Shown here one piece after another: positions 1 to 12,117 of a stretch of 64,000 nt of DNA (the stretch's first letter is position 1; every line of letters starts with the position of its first letter). The notes below the pieces were generated by a model that had not been told where the DNA came from, searched no databases, and worked only from the letters and a program-made list of their open reading frames with translations. Location: positions 3,045,501 to 3,109,500 of the forward strand of contig NC_091673.1 in assembly GCF_042453785.1 (NCBI RefSeq), in the 5' to 3' direction. Position numbers and translations under genes: made by a program. Origin of the DNA: Malus domestica (taxonomy: Eukaryota > Streptophyta > Magnoliopsida > Rosales > Rosaceae).

Positions 1-2
1 CA

Positions 3-3000
3 CAAGCTTACAACCATGTATCCGCCGAGGCAAGGACATATCAAGGGAAACCCCCTACAGTCACCCCTTATCAGCAAGTAGGGAGTGGAGGCCAGATCCA
101 ACCGAATGAGAAGACCTCAACCTTCCAAACGGTAGCAGCACAACCCCCTGCCTCATTTAATGCTTCGCCAAGTCAGCATACATATCAATCCCAGGGCAAA
201 AGGAAAGATTTCCATCCTCACTAATCTCATTTTAATAAAAAGAATAAGGGGCACTATCGCGATAACTCAGGATATCGTCACAATAACGCCCGTCCCCAGA
301 CAGTCAATGCAGTGGGCCAATCACGTGTCAAGACAGGCCTTACCCCGAGATATGAGACATACACACCTTTGAACGCTACATGCGCGGCCATCTACCCCAG
401 TATAGCTCATCTGATACCAAAGCCAAAGCCAAGACAGCCAGATTACATGTCCACAAAAAACACGGGCATGTTTTGCTGCTACCACGAGTATAATGGCCAT
501 GATGGTGAGAAGTGCGTCATCCTCCGTGATCATATTGAAGCTTTGGCACGTGAAGGAAAAATTGATCAGTTCCTCATTCACCCTCCAAGGGATAACCGTA
601 ACCAACGCCAGGTGAATGTGATATATTCTATAAGCGGCGGCACACCTATGTCTGAATCTTCCAATAGGGCCATGAAAAACAGTGAACGAACTTTGAGACC
701 TGGCCATCAAGTGTTTCACGTGGAAGACATCAGGGGAGGCAAGTATCAAAAGCCTAACTGGGATCCAATATGTTTCTACCCTGAGGAAGAAAGAGGTATC
801 ATCTACCCTCACAACGACCCGCTGATCGTGGAGGCTCACATAGCAAATTTTGATGTGAAACGAATCCTGATAGACACAGGTGCTTCAGTCAATATCATGT
901 TTGCTGAAGCTTTCAAGGCACTTAATGTAGCTGAACACTTGCTCGATCGCTCGATTTCTCCTCTGATAAGCTTCTCTGGCGATATCGTGCAACCTTTAAG
1001 GAGTATACACTTACCCCTCACCATTGGTACAGGCCCCTACACAGCTACTATTACCACTAACTTCCTAGTGGTCAATTGCCCGACGGCATACAATGTCATC
1101 TTTAGGCGCACATGCATCAATGATCTCAAGGCCATGGTATCCACGCATATGTTGTTGATGAAGTTTCCAACCCTTTTCGGCAATGGATACATCAGGGGAG
1201 ATCAACTTAGTGTTCGATCATGTTACAACACTTCAGTTAAGCAACAACACCTGCATGTCCCCAAGGAGACCCTCTCTATACATAACCAAGTAGTAAAGAC
1301 CAGTCCAGATGAAGCCAACTCGGATCTTCATAATGGCAACAGTCAACCCGATGACCCTCGAGATGACTCCTTCACCCAGCAAGCACAACCCGCTAAAGAG
1401 TTAGAGAATGTCTCTATCTCCAAAGACCATCCAGATCGTATGGTGAAGATTGGCACCACTTTGTCACCACCCCTTCGGTTGTCGCTGATCTCATTTTTGC
1501 AAGAGAACGCCGAGGTCTTCGCTTGGTCATATAAAGATATGCCGGGCATCTCTCCCGATATCATCTGTCACCATTTGAGTATTGATCCCAAGACCAAACC
1601 AGTAAAACAGAAGCGAAGATGTTATGATGTTGAGCGATGTGAAGCGATGAAAGCAGAAGTTGAAAAACTCAAGGACATAGGCTTCGTCCGTGAAGTCAAT
1701 TACCCAACATGGGTAGCAAATGTTGTCCTTGTTAAGAAAAATCCGACCAAGGAAAGTCTCATGCTTCAAAAGGTCTTGTGGAGAATGTGTGTCGACTACA
1801 CCGACCTAAACAAAGGATGCCCAAAAGATAGTTTCCCCCTTCCTCTCATTGATAGACTTATAGACTCTACGGCAGGGTGTGAGCTCTTAAGCTTCATGGA
1901 CGCTTATTCAGGATATAACCAAATCCTCATGAACCCCTCAGACCAAGAACACACAGCCTTCACTACTGACAGGGGACTATATTGCTAAAAAGTCATGCCA
2001 TTCGGTCTAAAGAATGCAGGAGCAACTTATCAGAGACTGGTCAATTCAATGTTCGCCGAACAGATTGGGAAGAGCATGGAAGTTTACGTTGATGATATGT
2101 TAGTCAAGAGCAAACATGCTGACTAACACATCACCAACCTATCTGAAACTTTCACCATTCTAAAGAGGTATCGAATGAGGTTGAACCCCAACAAATGTGC
2201 CTTCGGCGTGGGCTCTGGCAAATTCTTAGGCTTCATGATTAGCCAACGAGGCATTGAAGCTAACCCCGAAAAGATCAAAGCAATCATCGACATGAAAGAG
2301 CCAGTAACTTCAAAAGACATCCAAAGCCTTACTGGCAAGGTGGCAGCCTTAACCAGATTCATATCTAAGGCCACAAACAGATGTGCTCATTTCTTCAAAG
2401 CACTCAAGGGAAATAAGAAGTACATTACATGGACGGAGGAATGTGCCAAGGCATTCAGGAACCTCAAAGAGTACATGAGTAAAGCCCCTCTGCTCTCCAA
2501 ACCAGAAGTTGGTGACACTCTCATTATCTATCTATCGGTTTCGGCTTCAGCAGTCAGTTATGTTCTTATTCGAAAGGATAGTGGTGTTGAACGGCCCGTC
2601 TACTATGCTAGCAAGGCCCTACAAGATGCGGAGACACGATACTCCAACATTGAGAAATTAGCTCTAGCATTGGTCATGTCTGCTCGAAAACTTCGCCCTT
2701 ATTTCCAAGCACACGCCATCATTGTGCTTACTAATCACCCTCTTCAGAGTCCTGACACGTCTGGGCGAATGATCAAATGGGCGATAGCATTGGGTGAGTT
2801 TGACATCTCCTACCAACCAAAACCAGCCGAAAAATGTCAAGCAGTAGCAGATTTCATCGCCGGCTTCACATATCCTGTTGACATTGCTTCTACACCTGAA
2901 GCAGTAGCTTCATTACCATCGGAATCTCAGAAGATAGAACCAACAACCCCAGCATGGAATCTGTATGTTGATGGCTCATCCAACTAACAGGGCTGCGGAG

Positions 3001-4661
3001 CAGGATTAGTCCTCGCTACCCCCGACAAAGTGGCGATAGAATACGCTATTCGTTTCAAATTCAAGGCATCGAACAACGAGGCCGAATATGAAGCCCTTCT
3101 AGCAGGCTTACGTTTGGCCAAGCATCTTGGGGTTAAACGAATTGATATCTTCAATGACTCCCAATTAGTGGTCAACCAAGTCACAAATAACTTTGATGCT
3201 AAGGATAGCTTCATGGCAGCATATCTTGCGCAAACGCGACTTTTGCTCAAGCACTTCCACTACCAGATCACCCAAGTTCCTCGAGCGGCAAACAGTCATG
3301 CAGACGCTTTGGCTCGCCTCGCCTCGGCAGTGGAAGACAAGATTGGGAGAAAAATTCATGTCGAATTGTTGGCAGTACCAAGCACCATGGTCACGGAAGT
3401 GTGCAATTTACAACAAGGAGATAGTTGGACTACCCCAATTTATAAATTCCTTGCTCATGGCACCCTCCTAATTGACAAAGTCCAAGCTAAGCAGATTCGA
3501 TACAAGTCTGCCCGCTACCTGATCATTAACGACCAACTCTACAAGCGCGGTTTTACCCTACCATACCTAAAATGCCTTACACCTGCGGAGGCGGAAATTG
3601 TCATTCGGGAAATACATGAAGGAATATGCGGAGATCATGCTGGGTCTCGATCCCTAGCACACAAGACTTTTCGCCAAGGATACTATTGGCCAACACTCCA
3701 CCAAGATGCCATTAGAATATCTCGCTCATGTGATAAGTGTCAACGCTACGCAACTATCCCTCACTCCCCTCCCGAGCCGCTCACTCCTATGATCAACCCT
3801 TGGCCCTTCGCCCAATGGGGACTTGATTTGATAGGCCCAATGCCTGCAGGGAAGGGCAAGGTCCGCTATGCAATCGTTGCAGTTGACTACTTCACAAAAT
3901 GGGCTGAAGTAGAACCCTTGGCAACCATTACTGAGGGAAAAATAGAAGACTTCGTATGGAAGAACATCCTCTGCAGATTCGGCATTCCCAATACGATAGT
4001 CACGGACAATGGGCGGCAGTTCGACAACAAGAAGTTCAAAATGTTCTGCTCTAAGTTCAACATCAACTTATGTTTTGCCTCTCCAGCCCATCCCCAGTCT
4101 AATGAACAAGTCGATGCCGTTAACAAAATAATCAAGCGCACTCTGAAAACTAGCTTGGACAAAGTTAAAGGTTGTTGGCCAGAATTTGTACCCCAAGTTT
4201 TTTGGTCATACCGCACTTCATATCGAACTTCCACAGGAGAAACTCCATTCTCACTTGCTTTTGGTACAGAAGCAGTTGTCCTGGTTAAGCTTGAGCAAGC
4301 AACATACCGAATCCAGAATTACATGCAGAGTGAGAACGACAAACAACTCACCCTCAACCTGGATCTAGTCGAGGAACACAGAAATCAGGCTCACCTGAGG
4401 AATGTCGCCTACAAGCAGCGCATTTCCAACTACTACGACTCAAGGGTCAAACCTCGCTCTTTTAAAGTGGGAGACTGGGTACTGAAGAAAAGATTACTAT
4501 GTGATAGGGTCCCGAGTGAAGGAACACTCAGTCCTAACTAGGACGGACCGTTCGAGGTCGTCGGCATCAGCCGCCCTGGCTCCTACAAGCTCAGAAACTC
4601 CGACGGCAAGACCCTTGGCCATCCATGGAATGCTGACCACTTGAAGTACTATTACAAATAG
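3..4661 (+). pseudogene. gag-pol polyprotein of the Ty3/gypsy element, broken by four in-frame stops
   Basis: One frame runs from the left edge to the natural stop TAG at 4659-4661. Visible in order are a zinc-knuckle-like CxxH/GHxxxxC motif near 470-515, protease motif DTGAS near 870, reverse transcriptase with FMDAYSGYNQI near 1900 and YVDDM near 2090, an RNase H, an archaeal-type RNase H starting at DGSSN near 2970, integrase HHCC zinc finger near 3620-3750 and the D,D,E core near 3820-4130. The frame is interrupted by TAA at 1986, TAA at 2124, TAA at 2985 and TAG at 4539. The integrase position that is normally glutamate in the GQVEA context reads aspartate here. Three of the four stops fit C-to-T or G-to-A decay of methylated DNA. 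The protein cannot be made full length from this copy. Confidence 0.9.
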
Positions 4662-5051
4662 ACTCACATTGTACAAGTGTTAAGCTACAGCCGTTCGGCA
4701 TCCTATGTAACAAAGACCATTTGGTATGAATTCAATAAAGAGGTGATTTAGCCAACTCGGCCCTAAACTCTTTTACATTCTGAGCAATGAAACACTCAAG
4801 TGTTGAAGCTTCAACGCAAATGTTTCCAATACAAAATCAAATCTAAGTATGTGTCAATAAGACTATACAAAGGATCTATGCAAACATAGCCAAACATTCA
4901 TCAATGATAGGGCAAACACTTGAAGCTTGATAATGCAAACACTTGAAGCTTGACAATACAAACACTTGCTTGATAATGCAAACACTCATAAACATACAAA
5001 ACAAAAAAACTCTCAGGCTTATAACATGGCACATGCCATACAAACAACAAA

Positions 5052-7502
5052 CTAGTGCAGGTAGAGTACATGCAGAAAGTGAAAGCACTTATAGTCATCC
5101 TCATCTGAGGTTGAACCCCTGATCATATCACTATGAGTCATACCGCCATTTTCTGCATTTCCAAACTCATCATCACCCTGATGACTCTGCTCATCAGCAC
5201 TAGCCTCATCATCAGACTCATCTGCACTGCTAGAATAAACGGCAAGGTTGAAGGTTTCACCTTTTCGATGATGCTCATCTATTTCTTCACGGTATTTTCG
5301 AAGAACGCTTCCATCATCATAACGATCAAGGACAGCCATCCATTTCCTTTTTTCAAAGTGAACTTCCCGGGTACAGCGAGGTTTAAGGACATGGAGAAAG
5401 GCCTGGGAACCCAAGAACTCCTTCACAGCAGCTTCCTTCTCAGTCGGGATACTACTCTTCAGCTCAGAAACCTCAACCAAGGCACTATCCAACTCCTATT
5501 TAACCTTGGAAACCTCGAGCATAGTTGTCTCCAACTGTTTCTTAGTCGCCTCCAACTGTACTTTGAGTCTCAAGTTCTCACCATTCCGCATCTTCAAACT
5601 CTCAAAATGTTGATCCCTGACTTCAATGGCCTCAGTCAAAGCTTTGCTCGTCTTCCTGGCATCATTCACAAGCTGCTTATTCTCTTTCAGTTTCACCTTG
5701 CACCGCTCAGCCTCTCGCAGTCTGTCGTGATACTCAGTCATGACCTGCATGACAAGACGATCATCGCTACCAAAATAATGCTAATAAAGAGGAGAAAACA
5801 AGGAAATGACAAAGTAACACTCACATATGAAGACAGCTTCAACATCCGGTCACAATCCGATTCATCTTTAGCTAAAGGCTCTTCGAGCTCATCGAAAGTG
5901 AATCGACGCCCTGCCAGGCAATTGTTGATATACCCAAAGTCCTTTGGCCGCATGGCAACCTTCAAATCCTTTCAAGGGACACTGCCAACCTCTTCTTTAT
6001 CTTTACCCTTGCTGCTAGAACTAGGATCACATTTCTGCCCAATGTGCTCCCTAACTGGAAGAAAGATAGGATTGATAGTAGGAAGATGAGGCAACAATCG
6101 CCTATCTTCCCCGGCAACTATGGCAGCAGCACATCCAATGGCCTCAGCTTCAGCTTTCTTCGAGGTAGCAACCTTGAGGACTTCTTCTCGAGACTTAGTT
6201 TTAATGATTGGTCTCACTCGGTGCTTGCGAGCTTCCTTGTGAAACAGGATGTCTTCTGAAGGAACTAACATGGGCACTCTCATTTTCTTGGTGCTAGTCT
6301 CCACTTTCTTGCCCACCTTCTCCACTGAACAAGGAAAATCAAAGTAAGGAATACCACATTATATATCTATATATAAAAAAAAGGGAAGATCAAGGATCAA
6401 GTGAGGATACAACTTACTCGCTCGTCTCTGGCACTCAGAAACTAAGGGCTGGAAACCGTACTTTCGAAACAAGGGTCGTAGCTTACCCAAGTGTCTATCT
6501 TCTTTAGGCACCCTCAGCACTTTCTCTACATCAACTAGCTCCTGTCCGGAGAGTTTGATGGTGCCTCGTGTCACTGCATGAAGAAAAATCTTAGAAGCAA
6601 GAGAAAATCACAACAATAGCAAATAACGAGAAAATGGATACATTACAACCTACAGTCTGGAAGTGAGTAGGAACACGTCGCTCAGGCGTGACACCCTTAG
6701 CATGCTCCCAATCATTATAAAGAAAGCACCAACGTTTCTTCCATGTGCAGTACGCCTTTCTCTTATCAAAGACAACACGCTCTCTCTCACTCCGACATGC
6801 ACATTCAGCATAACCAGTACATACTTTCACCGGGCGCATCTTATAACAGTAGCGCCACTGATGGAAGGAAGGTTCACCTAATCCACACTCCATCCATATA
6901 ATATAAAACCCGATCAAGGTATCCCAGAAACTAGGGTTGAGTTGCCCCGGTGCATAACCAATAAAAGACAGCATCCGTTGCAACCACGGATGCAAAGGTA
7001 AATTTACCCCCAAGGTCACTAATGTCTGGGTATAGAACATAACATGACCCGTGGGCGGCTCAGAAGGCAATTCTTCACAACGCACCAAACGTATTCCTAC
7101 ATTACGGGGGATACTACATGATCGCCTTAGGGCCTTAAGCTGCTTTTCGCTATCTAACAAGTTATTTTCTAAATGGTCCGCTGTGAACTCAGAGCGAAAT
7201 ATGGGTATGGCGTCACAAACAACCCCCTCACCCACTAGCATGGAGGAAGAACCAATATTGGCTAAGGTTTGACAATTGTGAGGATCAGAACGAAATATGG
7301 GTATGGCGTCACAAACAACCCCCTCACCCACTAGCATGGAGGAAGAACCAATATTGGCTAAGGTTTGACAATTATGAGGATCATCCAACGTTTCTTTCAT
7401 ACCAGACTCTAACAAAGGCCATGCAGACCCTGACATGGCAGGCTCAAACCTAGAGCTAGAGCTAGGGGATCCCTCATCACTAAGACTTCCAGACTCCGAC
7501 AT
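5052..7502 (-). pseudogene. Antisense extra gene carried by the Tat-like retrotransposon (putative gypsy-type transposon domain)
   Basis: Reading leftward from the ATG at 7502, a 303-residue first segment holds a region around residues 170-240 (HPWLQRMLSFIGYAPGQL, then FWDTLIGFYIIW) resembling the plant 'putative gypsy type transposon' domain (PF04195 as I remember it). Further coding segments lie at about 6420-6565, 5972-6325, 5780-5965, 5496-5750 and 5075-5492. Consensus splice sites fit at least two junctions, for example ACTGTAG|GT near 6650 and TGCAG near 6570. The later part is charged and coiled-coil-like and ends in an acidic tail rich in D, E and S. Some joins need frame changes, so it may be decayed. 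Antisense extra ORFs between integrase and 3' LTR have been described for Tat-lineage elements. The function is unknown to me. Confidence 0.65.
7195..7386 (-). repeat. In-frame 96-bp tandem duplication inside the antisense gene
   Basis: Two adjacent 96-bp units (7195-7290 and 7291-7386) are almost identical. Because 96 is a multiple of three, the antisense protein carries a perfect second copy of a 32-residue block that contains the string SSSMLVGEGVVCDAIP. The near identity points to a recent duplication. Confidence 0.93.
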
Positions 7503-7960
7503 CTACAACAAACAGAAACAAACTCTATCACTACATGAAGGATCAAAACATAAGGAAGCTCATAGGGCATGCAGAAAAGCTCAACCAGTTCATTATGTTC
7601 TTAACAGAATACATGAACACTCAAACAATTCAACAAGAATGAAAACATCCGATCTAGTGGAGAAGACTACCAACCTGAAGATGGTGCAGTAAAGCAATGT
7701 CAGAATCCCTCTCAAGTAAAGAGCACTATGTCTTCAAAAATCACTACAAGATGAGCAAATGAAGGTAAGGTAAAGAATGGAAACTTATCCTTCTTATATA
7801 TAGTTCAACATGGCTATTGATATTCAAAATTCAAATTCAAACCGTGAGAAAGCCCCACATGGAAAATCTTCAAACTTCTAACACTAGGGAGTTTCAAATT
7901 TCAAATGTTTCAGTTCCCCCCTTAAAAAAAAAAAAAAATCCGAAAGGGGGAACACAAAAG

Positions 7961-8435
7961 CTTCATCAATGGAGGACAAATATCAATCTCAAAAGCTTCG
8001 CACTATCTTCATCAAGATAGTGTGAAGCAAAATCAATTTATGGTGCCAACGAAAGCTTCATCAATGGAGGACAAATATCAATCTCAAAAGCTTCGCACTA
8101 TCTTCATCAAGATAGTGTGAAGCAAAATCAATTTATGGTGCCAACAAAAGCTTCATCAATGGAGGACAAATATCAATCTCAAAAGCTTCGCACTATCTTC
8201 ATCAAGATAGTGTGAAGCAAAATCAATTTATGGTGCCAACAAAAGCTTCATCAATGGAGGACAAATATCAATCTCAAAAGCTTCGCACTATCTTCATCAA
8301 GATAGTGTGAAGCAAAATCAATTTATGGTGCCAACAAAAGCTTCATCAATGGAAGACAAATATCAATCTCAAAAGCTTCGCACTATCTTCATCAAGATAG
8401 TGTGAAGCAAAATCAATTTATGGTGCCAACAAAAG
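7961..8435. repeat. 95-bp tandem repeat, five copies, each with a hairpin
   Basis: Units start at 7961, 8056, 8151, 8246 and 8341 and differ at only one or two positions. Each unit contains an inverted repeat, GCTTCGCACTATCTT then CATC then AAGATAGTGTGAAGC, that forms a 15-bp stem (one G-T pair) with a 4-nt loop. A single diverged hairpin of the same type lies at 8715-8750. The array is downstream of the antisense gene's start, in the 3' untranslated part or the start of the LTR. Confidence 0.95.
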
Positions 8436-8690
8436 CTTCACCTATAAAGCTTCAACACCAAAGCTTCACCTATAAAGCTTCAACACCAAAGCTTCACCTA
8501 TAAAGCTTCAACCCCAAAGCTTCACCTATAAAGCTTCAACACCAAAGCTTCACCTATCAAGCTTCAACCCCAAAGCTTCACCTATCAAGCTTCAAACACA
8601 AAGCTTCACCTATAAAGCTTCAACACCAAAGCTTCACCTATAAAGCTTCACCTATCAAGCTTCAACCCCAATGCTTCACCTACAATACAA
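8434..8690. repeat. 28-bp tandem repeat built from two AAGCTTCA half-units
   Basis: About nine units of 28 bp begin at 8434, 8462, 8490, 8518, 8546, 8574 and so on. Each unit is two related 14-mers carrying AAGCTT, of the pattern AGCTTCACCTATAA and AGCTTCAACACCAA. The array directly follows the 95-bp array and shares its AAAGCTTCA core, so the two probably have a common origin. Confidence 0.9.
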
Positions 8691-9708
8691 AATTTCAACA
8701 CCAAAACATATAAAAGCTTCGCACACTCTTCATCAAGATAGTGCGAAGCTAATTCAAGTTTTGTATCCTAAAAATAGCTTCAACTAGTCATGCTATATAC
8801 CCAAGAAAAAATCTATAGTCAATAAACCTTACTTATTAAACTATTTCCCAAACATAAAACCTTGTGACAAATAAACAAATTTTGTTCACAAAACCAAGAT
8901 TCCCTTGAACCTGTACAAAAACACGGGTCAACGCAAACATTTGTTTTGTTCTACACCCATAACATCCTTGTCATAAACAAACAAGCAATTATGTATATGT
9001 TTCCAAACATATTATAATAAATCAAACAACAAGCCAAAATCCCAAGTTTAACTAGAAATCCAACCCAAGCAACCTCTTTCCCTCTCTTCCTCTTCCGCCT
9101 CCTTTCATCTATCAAATTTCTGCAACCTTTGCTCTTCTCCAGTGGAGCTGAATTTTGGACACCCTATAGTTCTTGAGCAGATGAACAACTTTCAAGAAGG
9201 AATCGTTTCTGTTTGAGCGACGGAAGCCGAAGTCGAACCTCCGATCCTGGGTTGCTTGCTTGGAAGTTTGACTGCATACCTTGTCTGTCACCTCTTTCGG
9301 CAGATCTCCTAGCTCGGCGACTTGGGGGACTCCTACTATAGGGTTTGTATCGCACTTGACCAAGCCCGAAACTACAAGTAAGCTTCAAGTGAAATTGATA
9401 CATTACCTTGTGCATCTTCATCGGTTAAAGATACCACCCATGGATGGAGGAAAAGTACTTCCAGAGAAGATGCCACATCTACATATGAGACAGATAAGGC
9501 ATGTGAAAATGATACCACACTTCGGTACTTAGAAGTTTCGTGATTACTCAATGGCTTGGATCTTGCAAGTCCCCAACCGAGGAGATTCCCTCACTCGGGA
9601 ACTTAGGGGAGCACTGTTTGTACCATACTTGACCAATCCTGAAACTACTGAGCACCGGTCAACGTTATACCGTCAAGGACCCAGAAGAGCTTCCCTTCAA
9701 CCAGGAGG

Positions 9709-9837
9709 CCAATCACAATGCGACACGTGTCGACATCAGAAGCCAATCACAGCGCGACACGTGTCAACATCAGAAGCCAATCACAACACGACACGTGTCA
9801 ATGTTAGAACAAAACTAGAAACCCTCTTCTATAAATA
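9709..9837 (+). promoter_or_regulatory. LTR promoter: three 34-bp repeats each with CCAAT and a CACGTG G-box, then a TATA box
   Basis: Direct repeats of 34 bp start at 9709, 9743 and 9777. Each carries CCAATCACA and the palindrome ACACGTGT (CACGTG at 9724, 9758 and 9792). A TATA box TATAAATA follows at 9830-9837, so transcription would start near 9860. G-boxes are bound by bZIP and bHLH factors, which suggests (inference) stress-, hormone- or light-responsive LTR activity. Confidence 0.75.
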
Positions 9838-10130
9838 GGGATCATTCTCCCACAATAATCTCTAATGTCATTTTGTACTAAACTATTCACTAGAACTCAC
9901 AAAATGAGAGCTTGAACCTATGTATTTGTGTAAACCCTTCACAATTAATGAGAACTCCTCTACTCCGTGGACGTAGCCGATCTGGGTGAACCACGTACAT
10001 CTTGTGTTTGCTTCCCTGTCCCTATTCATTTACGTACTTATCTTCACTAGTGATCGAAGCAACCAAGCGAAGGTCACAAACCTGACACTTTCTGTTGTAC
10101 CAAAGTCCTCGCTGATTTTGTGCATCAACA

Positions 10131-11090
10131 TGTTGTATACTACAAGTGGTATCCAAGTTATTTCTAGTAATATGGCTATTAAAAGACTCTCTCAGTGCTT
10201 GAATCCGATTTGAATATGTCTTCACAGTTCAAGCCAGATCTAAGTTCTAAGCCTTCAGGCATATAAGATTTGATCACTCTAAAAGTCCTTGGCCTCAAGG
10301 CATAAAAAAGAACCTGATGTGGACTTAACCCATCCACGACAAGCTTTGATAACAAGAAGTCCGAAGTTACTTGAGGCGTAAGTAATCGACCTGTCACTTA
10401 GTTTTATTTCTATTATATTATGATTACCATAAAACATTCGAGTACGTAATGAATTCTGATGGGAAGCCTCAAGGCCTATTCAAGGCCCTACAAAGGCACC
10501 TATTTGGATTCATCCTGTTCCTCGGGCTAGAACATTGAGTATAGAAGGAGTTCTGATGGGAAGCCTCAAGGCCTATCTAAGGCCCTACAAAGGCACCTAT
10601 TTGGATTCATTCTGCTATTCGGGCTCAGGTAATCAGAAGTATAATGGTTGTAAGACTCATATAACCAAGAAAATGAACCTTATGTATTCGAGTACTAAGT
10701 TAGTTATTAACGTGAAGCCTCAAGGCCTACACCTAAGGCCCCACAAAAGTACCTGTTAATAACTAACATAGTCTCTCAAATATATATAATTAAAACTCAA
10801 ACATCCGTTTTACATCTGCCATGTTGAAGATGGCAGTGGCACGCCTGAGCACTTAAAAGTTAATCTTGATTGTGAGCCTTAAGGCCTACACCTAAGGCCC
10901 CACAAAGGCACCTTTCAAAGTTAACTGTGTCCTTCTAATTCAGCCTTGCCCGACAGGCTTTACCCGACAAGCCCGCCAGTAAAGCAGAAGCCCGACAGAA
11001 AGCATCAACCGGTGCGGACCTCTCGGGGAGCTGTGTGCTCGTCGGCTAGGAAGCATCCCCGACGGAAATTCCTGCCACGAACAATAATAT
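10131..11090 (+). other. Leader-like retroelement sequence right of the LTR, with a PBS-like site
   Basis: Beyond the presumed LTR end there is TGGTATCCAAG at 10147-10157, similar to the initiator-Met tRNA binding site of plant LTR elements. It is followed by about 900 bp with no long reading frame. Four diverged copies of a motif of the type AAGCCTCAAGGCCTA ... AAGGCCC.ACAAAGGCACCT lie at 10463, 10560, 10714 and 10874. A more GC-rich stretch with repeated CCCGACA words lies at 10940-11080. This looks like the 5' leader of a related element or a rearranged join, but I cannot decide which. Confidence 0.4.
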
Positions 11091-12117
11091 TCTTGTTAGT
11101 CTTATTCGTCGCGTACTCTGATATTCAACTAAATGAAGGATCGAAGAGGTTAAAAATGTACCAATATTGGTCCCCAATCAATATTGTCTTGTGCCATATA
11201 TAAAAAATCTACTGATTCCTCTTCCTCCCTCCAAGCCTCCAAGGTCTCGAGGCTTGAGGCTTTGAAGTTGCCCAATCTGTCAATCACTACTAATTTGTGA
11301 TCGTATAATAAACCATATCTGATCACATGAAAGTACAAGTAGTTAAATTTTCTCATATGAACAAGCAACTAGTTAATTAATCTTCGTTTTTATCAGGAAA
11401 TTAATCTTAGCTAGTAACACCAATAATTGGTACTAGCTAGGTGATCGAAGTGAAGTGGACCAAATCATATGACCAAAGAAAATAGAAAAGTGAACCAAAT
11501 TATTTTTGGCAAAAGTTTGACATGCATTGTGTGATCAATATTTTAGTCAATGTAAAAATAATAGTAATACAATAATTCATATCATTCATAAAAAAATGGA
11601 GAAAATTTATCATTCTTACTCAAATAATATTATGCAATGACGCATATGTGTGTATTAGTTATGTCAATTATCTACTCATTGGACTGCACGTTCATGTGAA
11701 TTTTGAGTTGTGTTGTGTTGACGTATCATATCTAGAAGTCCGTAATCTATGTGTTTTTAATTTTTTGAAGCTTATTGTCTTCGGATAATCGGATACGTAC
11801 TGGTATTAGGTTATATGAATGCACAGCACATCGGCTTGCAATGACATAATGTGTGTATATCGATCGACCTAATAATTGGCGGATGAGCAGTAGATTCTGA
11901 AACATATAGAATAGTAATCACTTAATTTTCTCTTTGTGTGTTGAGGTTTTCTAAAGTAATAAAAAAAATAAAAATAAAAATATAGAATATTAAGCACTCA
12001 ATTTTCTCTTTATGCTGCATCACCTCTATGTTCATCTTTTGGGAAACATTTTGACATGTGACCGTTTACTAATTAAACTCTTGTAAAACCAATTGTTTGT
12101 TGTTAGAAATTAACCTG

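Larger units (their letters stand above)
1..10130 (+). mobile_element. Ty3/gypsy LTR retrotransposon, Tat-like lineage, 5' end outside the window
   Basis: The order gag end, aspartic protease, reverse transcriptase, RNase H, a second RNase H and integrase is the Ty3/gypsy order. A second, archaeal-type RNase H before the integrase (around 2955-3330) is characteristic of the Tat/Ogre/Retand group. Downstream of pol lie an antisense gene (about 5052-7502), a tandem-repeat zone (7961-8690) and LTR-like U3-R-U5 sequence whose likely end is the CAACA at about 10126-10130. The 5' LTR, primer-binding site and capsid part are outside the window. Premature stops in pol show that this copy is defective. 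The lineage call rests on domain order and remembered motifs. The right boundary is inferred from a typical U5 end and could be wrong. Confidence 0.8.
7956..10130 (+). repeat. Probable LTR (or 3' untranslated region plus LTR) of the Tat-like element; left edge unresolved
   Basis: A purine-rich run followed by GAAAGGGGGAA at about 7941-7952 could be the polypurine tract. No clean TG start follows it, so the left boundary is only a guess. The right part has the layout of a plant LTR: repeated G-box motifs, a TATA box at 9830-9837, a transcribed R/U5-like part and an end in CATCAACA near 10130. No second LTR is present in the window for comparison. The true LTR may begin anywhere between about 7950 and 9600. 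Confidence 0.4.

Noticed and set aside
5133-6089. A 318-codon plus-strand open frame downstream of gypsy pol
   Set aside because: It is the shadow of the antisense gene. The recognisable domain and splice sites are on the minus strand, and this frame has no motif.
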